8,311 nucleotides of DNA. It comes from an uncultured Oscillospiraceae bacterium (GTDB lineage: Bacteria; Bacillota; Clostridia; Oscillospirales; Acutalibacteraceae). Position numbers and translations under genes: made by a program. The stretch lies in the NCBI GenBank assembly GCA_900552225.1, contig URYX01000073.1:1-8311 (forward strand). Direction: 5' to 3'. Positions 6,359-8,311 of the stretch are shown here, one piece after another (position 1 is the first letter of the stretch; every line of letters starts with the position of its first letter). The notes beneath the pieces are model-generated. The model searched no databases, had not been told where the DNA came from, and saw nothing but the letters and a program-made list of their open reading frames with translations.

Positions 6359-7567
6359 TTGCGGATTGCGGGAATCGTGGCGGAATATAACCCGTTTCAT
6401 AACGGGCACGCCTATCAGATCGAACAGACACGCTCGGAAACCGGAGGCGGGGCCACCCACGTGGTTGCCGTCATGAGCGGCTCGTTTATGCAGCGGGGGG
6501 AGCCGGCGCTGCTGCCGAAGGCCGACCGCGCCCGCATGGCCCTGGCCGGCGGGGCGGATCTGGTGCTGGAGCTGCCGCTGCCGTGGGCGCTCTCCTCAGC
6601 GGAGACCTTTGCCCGCGGGGCCGTTTCGCTGCTTTGCGCCCTGCGCTGTGTCGATGTTCTGTCCTTCGGCAGCGAGGAGGGAAATGCCGCTCCGCTGCGG
6701 CAGGCCGCCGCACTCATGGAGCAGCCGCGATTTACCTCGCTGCTGCGTTACCGCATGGAGGGCGGCAGCTCCTATCCGGAGGCGCGGCAGATGACGCTGA
6801 CGGAGCTTGGCGGCGAGCGGCTCGGCCGCCTGCTCACGCAGCCAAACAACACCCTCGGCATAGAATACCTGCGGGCACTGCAGCAGGAGCAGAGCTCCAT
6901 GGAGGTGTTCACCGTCCCGCGGCTCGGCGCCGCGCATGATGCCGTCCGGCCGCTCGGCAATGTGGCCTCGGCGGGATATATCCGCACGGTCCTCCGCGAG
7001 GGGCGGCTCATGAACGCCATCCCGTTCCTGCCGGCGGAAAGCGGCCGGATTCTGACGGAGGCCGCCGCGGCCGGGCGGGCCCCCGCCTCGGAGGCGCTCC
7101 TGGATCGCGCCGTTCTTTCCCGCCTGCGCCGTCTGACGCCGGAGGAGCTCTGCGGACTGCCGGCCGTGTCCGAGGGGATTGAGAATCGGCTGTACACCGC
7201 TATCCGGCAGGCCGATTCGCTCGAAGCGCTGCTGACCGCCCTCAAAACGCGGCGGTATCCGATGACACGGCTGCGCCGCCTCATCTACAGCGCTTTTCTC
7301 GGCGTCCGCGCCGGGGATACCGCCCTGCCGCCCCCGTATCTGCGCCCGCTCGGAGCCAACGAACGGGGGATGGAAATTCTCCGGGCCGCCAAGGCTGCGG
7401 GCTGTACGCTGCCGTTTCTGTCGCGGGCTTCCCGCGCCGAGCAGCTGGATGCGCACGGACAGCAGCTGCTGCGGCTGGAATATGCCGCCACCGACCAATA
7501 TGCTCTGGCGCTCCCGCGTCCGCTCCCCTGCGGCTCCGATCTGACCGACGGACTGCAGAAGGGATAG
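6359..7567 (+). CDS. tmcAL: tRNA(Met) cytidine acetate ligase (YlbM/TmcAL family)
   Basis: The family enzyme activates acetate with ATP to acetyl-AMP and transfers the acetyl group to the wobble cytidine (C34) of elongator tRNA(Met), making N4-acetylcytidine. It has 402 aa; the B. subtilis protein is of similar length. The N-terminal nucleotidyltransferase signature GIVAEYNPFHNGH at residues 5-17 carries the HxGH-type ATP motif. SGSFMQRGEPA at 40-50, PNNTLGIEYL at 162-171, the basic stretch KTRRYPMTRLRRL at 296-308 (tRNA/ATP contact region) and LPFLSR at 351-356 are all in family order. The start is a TTG at 6359 with GGGAGG 7 bases upstream; the protein begins at the conserved motif, so no residues seem lost. 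It is divergent from ackA, with a hairpin terminator after the stop. In clostridia ylbM is often found beside pta-ackA (recalled, not checked). Confidence 0.94.
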   Translation: MRIAGIVAEYNPFHNGHAYQIEQTRSETGGGATHVVAVMSGSFMQRGEPALLPKADRARMALAGGADLVLELPLPWALSSAETFARGAVSLLCALRCVDVLSFGSEEGNAAPLRQAAALMEQPRFTSLLRYRMEGGSSYPEARQMTLTELGGERLGRLLTQPNNTLGIEYLRALQQEQSSMEVFTVPRLGAAHDAVRPLGNVASAGYIRTVLREGRLMNAIPFLPAESGRILTEAAAAGRAPASEALLDRAVLSRLRRLTPEELCGLPAVSEGIENRLYTAIRQADSLEALLTALKTRRYPMTRLRRLIYSAFLGVRAGDTALPPPYLRPLGANERGMEILRAAKAAGCTLPFLSRASRAEQLDAHGQQLLRLEYAATDQYALALPRPLPCGSDLTDGLQKG

Positions 7568-7615
7568 CACGGGTCGGCGCAAGAGCTGCCGGACCGACGG
7601 ATACGGAAAACGAAG

Positions 7616-7653
7616 AAGTCCGGCCTCCCCGAAATGCGGGGAGGCCGGACTTT
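7616..7653 (+). terminator. Hairpin terminator after tmcAL
   Basis: The arms at 7616-7631 and 7637-7652 form a perfect 16-bp GC-rich stem around a 5-base loop. The plus-strand tail is only TTTGTC, a weak U tract, but the very stable stem compensates. On the minus strand the hairpin is followed by CTTCTTCGTTTTCC, so it could also stop leftward transcripts from the CRISPR array. Confidence 0.78.
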
Positions 7654-7674
7654 GTCATGCGCTGTCTTATGGGC

Positions 7675-7694
7675 GGTTTATACTACACTCAAAC
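7675..7694 (-). repeat. Decayed outlying CRISPR repeat, or anti-repeat-like sequence
   Basis: Bases 7678-7694 match the last 17 bases of the array repeat (plus-strand sense) at 15 positions, ending in CTCAAAC. The remaining 5' part of the 36-bp repeat is barely recognisable. Its end is 52 bp from the end of the next repeat instead of the regular 66 bp, so about 14 bp has been lost or the element is not part of the array ladder. The simplest reading is an eroded leader-distal repeat; a tracrRNA anti-repeat is the alternative discussed in the findings. Confidence 0.6.
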
Positions 7695-7725
7695 GCTACA
7701 TGCTGCGCCATCCGGTGGATGGGGC

Positions 7726-8274
7726 GAAATTACACTACGCTCAAACTTCCTCCCATCGTCATAGGCTCATCCTGATGTTTTGTACCTCTATGAAATTACA
7801 CTACGCTCAAACCGTTCCGCAAAATGGACTGCAGACTGTTTTGTTTTGTACCTCTACGAAATTACACTACGCTCAAACAAATGTGCGAGGACGGGCTCAC
7901 AGACGAGGGTTTTGTACCTCTATGAAATTACACTACGCTCAAACATCCATCCCTTTCTTTGTGTATGATTTTTGGTTTTGTACCTCTATGAAATTACACT
8001 ACGCTCAAACTTCCGGGTGATTCTGAGTGCTTTTGTTACCGTTTTGTACCTCTATGAAATTACACTACGCTCAAACAATGAAAGAGTGGTATAATGGTAT
8101 GCGAAAGTTTTGTACCTCTATGAAATTACACTACGCTCAAACATGTGCCTTGCGTATTCTCTGAACGGAGATGTTTTGTACCTCTATGAAATTACACTAC
8201 GCTCAAACAATGAGTAACTCTGCTTGGGAAGCTGAGCGGTTTTGTACCTCTATGAAATTACACTACGCTCAAAC
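7726..8274 (-). CRISPR. CRISPR array: 8 full repeats, 1 half repeat, 8 spacers of 30 nt; cut by contig end
   Basis: The full 36-bp repeats start at 7777, 7843, 7909, 7975, 8041, 8107, 8173 and 8239, a strict 66-bp period. Each begins GTTTTGTACC and ends CGCTCAAAC on the plus strand. The only difference is one base in the second full repeat (C for T at 7857). A ninth repeat keeps just its last 21 bases (7726-7746). The eight spacers, first at 7747-7776 and last at 8209-8238, are all 30 nt and unrelated to one another. The degenerate repeats lie on the left and no AT-rich leader is there, so transcription is probably leftward with the repeat read as GTTTGAGCG...AAAAC. A 36/30 geometry with a weakly palindromic, GTTTGAG-starting repeat fits type II (Cas9) arrays; this is an inference, since no cas gene is present. 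Confidence 0.97.
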
Positions 8275-8275
8275 C

Positions 8276-8311
8276 CTGTCTCTTATACACATCTCCGAGC
8301 CCACGAGACCT
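8276..8311. other. Illumina Nextera adapter sequence (not genomic)
   Basis: The bases begin with the Tn5 mosaic end CTGTCTCTTATACACATCT and continue CCGAGCCCACGAGAC, the reverse complement of the Nextera read 2 transposase adapter, complete over 34 bases (8276-8309). The final CT may be the first two bases of the index. True genomic sequence therefore ends at about 8275, one base into the next spacer. Confidence 0.97.

Noticed and set aside
6596..7582. 328-codon open frame on the minus strand
   Set aside because: Antisense to tmcAL, whose motifs are clear; composition typical of a shadow frame.
7634..8020. Repetitive 128-residue open frame over the CRISPR array, with a recurring YEITLRSN-like unit
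   Set aside because: The 66-bp repeat period is a multiple of three, so one frame stays open by arithmetic. It is an artefact of the array, not a repeat protein.
8090..8095. TATAAT inside a spacer on the plus strand
   Set aside because: No -35 box at a suitable distance, and spacer sequence is foreign in origin; a chance match.

Overview
The window looks like one end of a contig from a GC-rich, Gram-positive anaerobe of the Clostridia type (an inference from the genes, codon use, Shine-Dalgarno/TTG starts and sigma-A style promoters; no marker gene fixes the species). The last 36 bases are not genomic: they match the Illumina Nextera transposase adapter, so the contig stops inside a CRISPR array.

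Left part (1-4590, all minus strand, read right to left): a carbohydrate ABC importer operon. It starts with a very large secreted solute-binding protein (956 aa, two carbohydrate-binding-like beta-sandwich modules ahead of a helical linker and a family 1 binding domain). Two MalF/MalG-type permeases follow; the second runs off the left edge. No ATPase is visible, as is usual for sugar importers that share one ATPase encoded elsewhere. A strong sigma-A promoter lies at 4644-4672 with a LacI/CcpA-type operator over the start point.

Middle (4591-5033): a gene-free control region. It holds the importer promoter and operator, a perfect 18-bp palindrome, a second operator-like site exactly 201 bp from the first, a long bidirectional terminator, and five copies of an 8-bp tandem repeat in the ackA 3' untranslated region.

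Right-middle (5034-7567): acetate kinase (ackA, minus strand) diverges from tmcAL (plus strand), which encodes the tRNA(Met) cytidine acetate ligase. AckA makes acetate and ATP, and TmcAL consumes both to modify the wobble base of elongator tRNA(Met). The ackA promoter is near-consensus and has a cre-like site inside it, linking acetate production to carbon control.

Right end (7616-8275): the tmcAL terminator, then a CRISPR array with 36-bp repeats and eight spacers of exactly 30 nt, a geometry typical of type II systems. The decayed repeats are at the left end, so the leader and any cas genes probably lie beyond the right edge and the array is probably transcribed leftward. I see a solid set of known systems rather than a clearly new one. 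The least explained items are the decayed or anti-repeat-like sequence at 7675-7694, the paired operator layout and the architecture of the binding protein.
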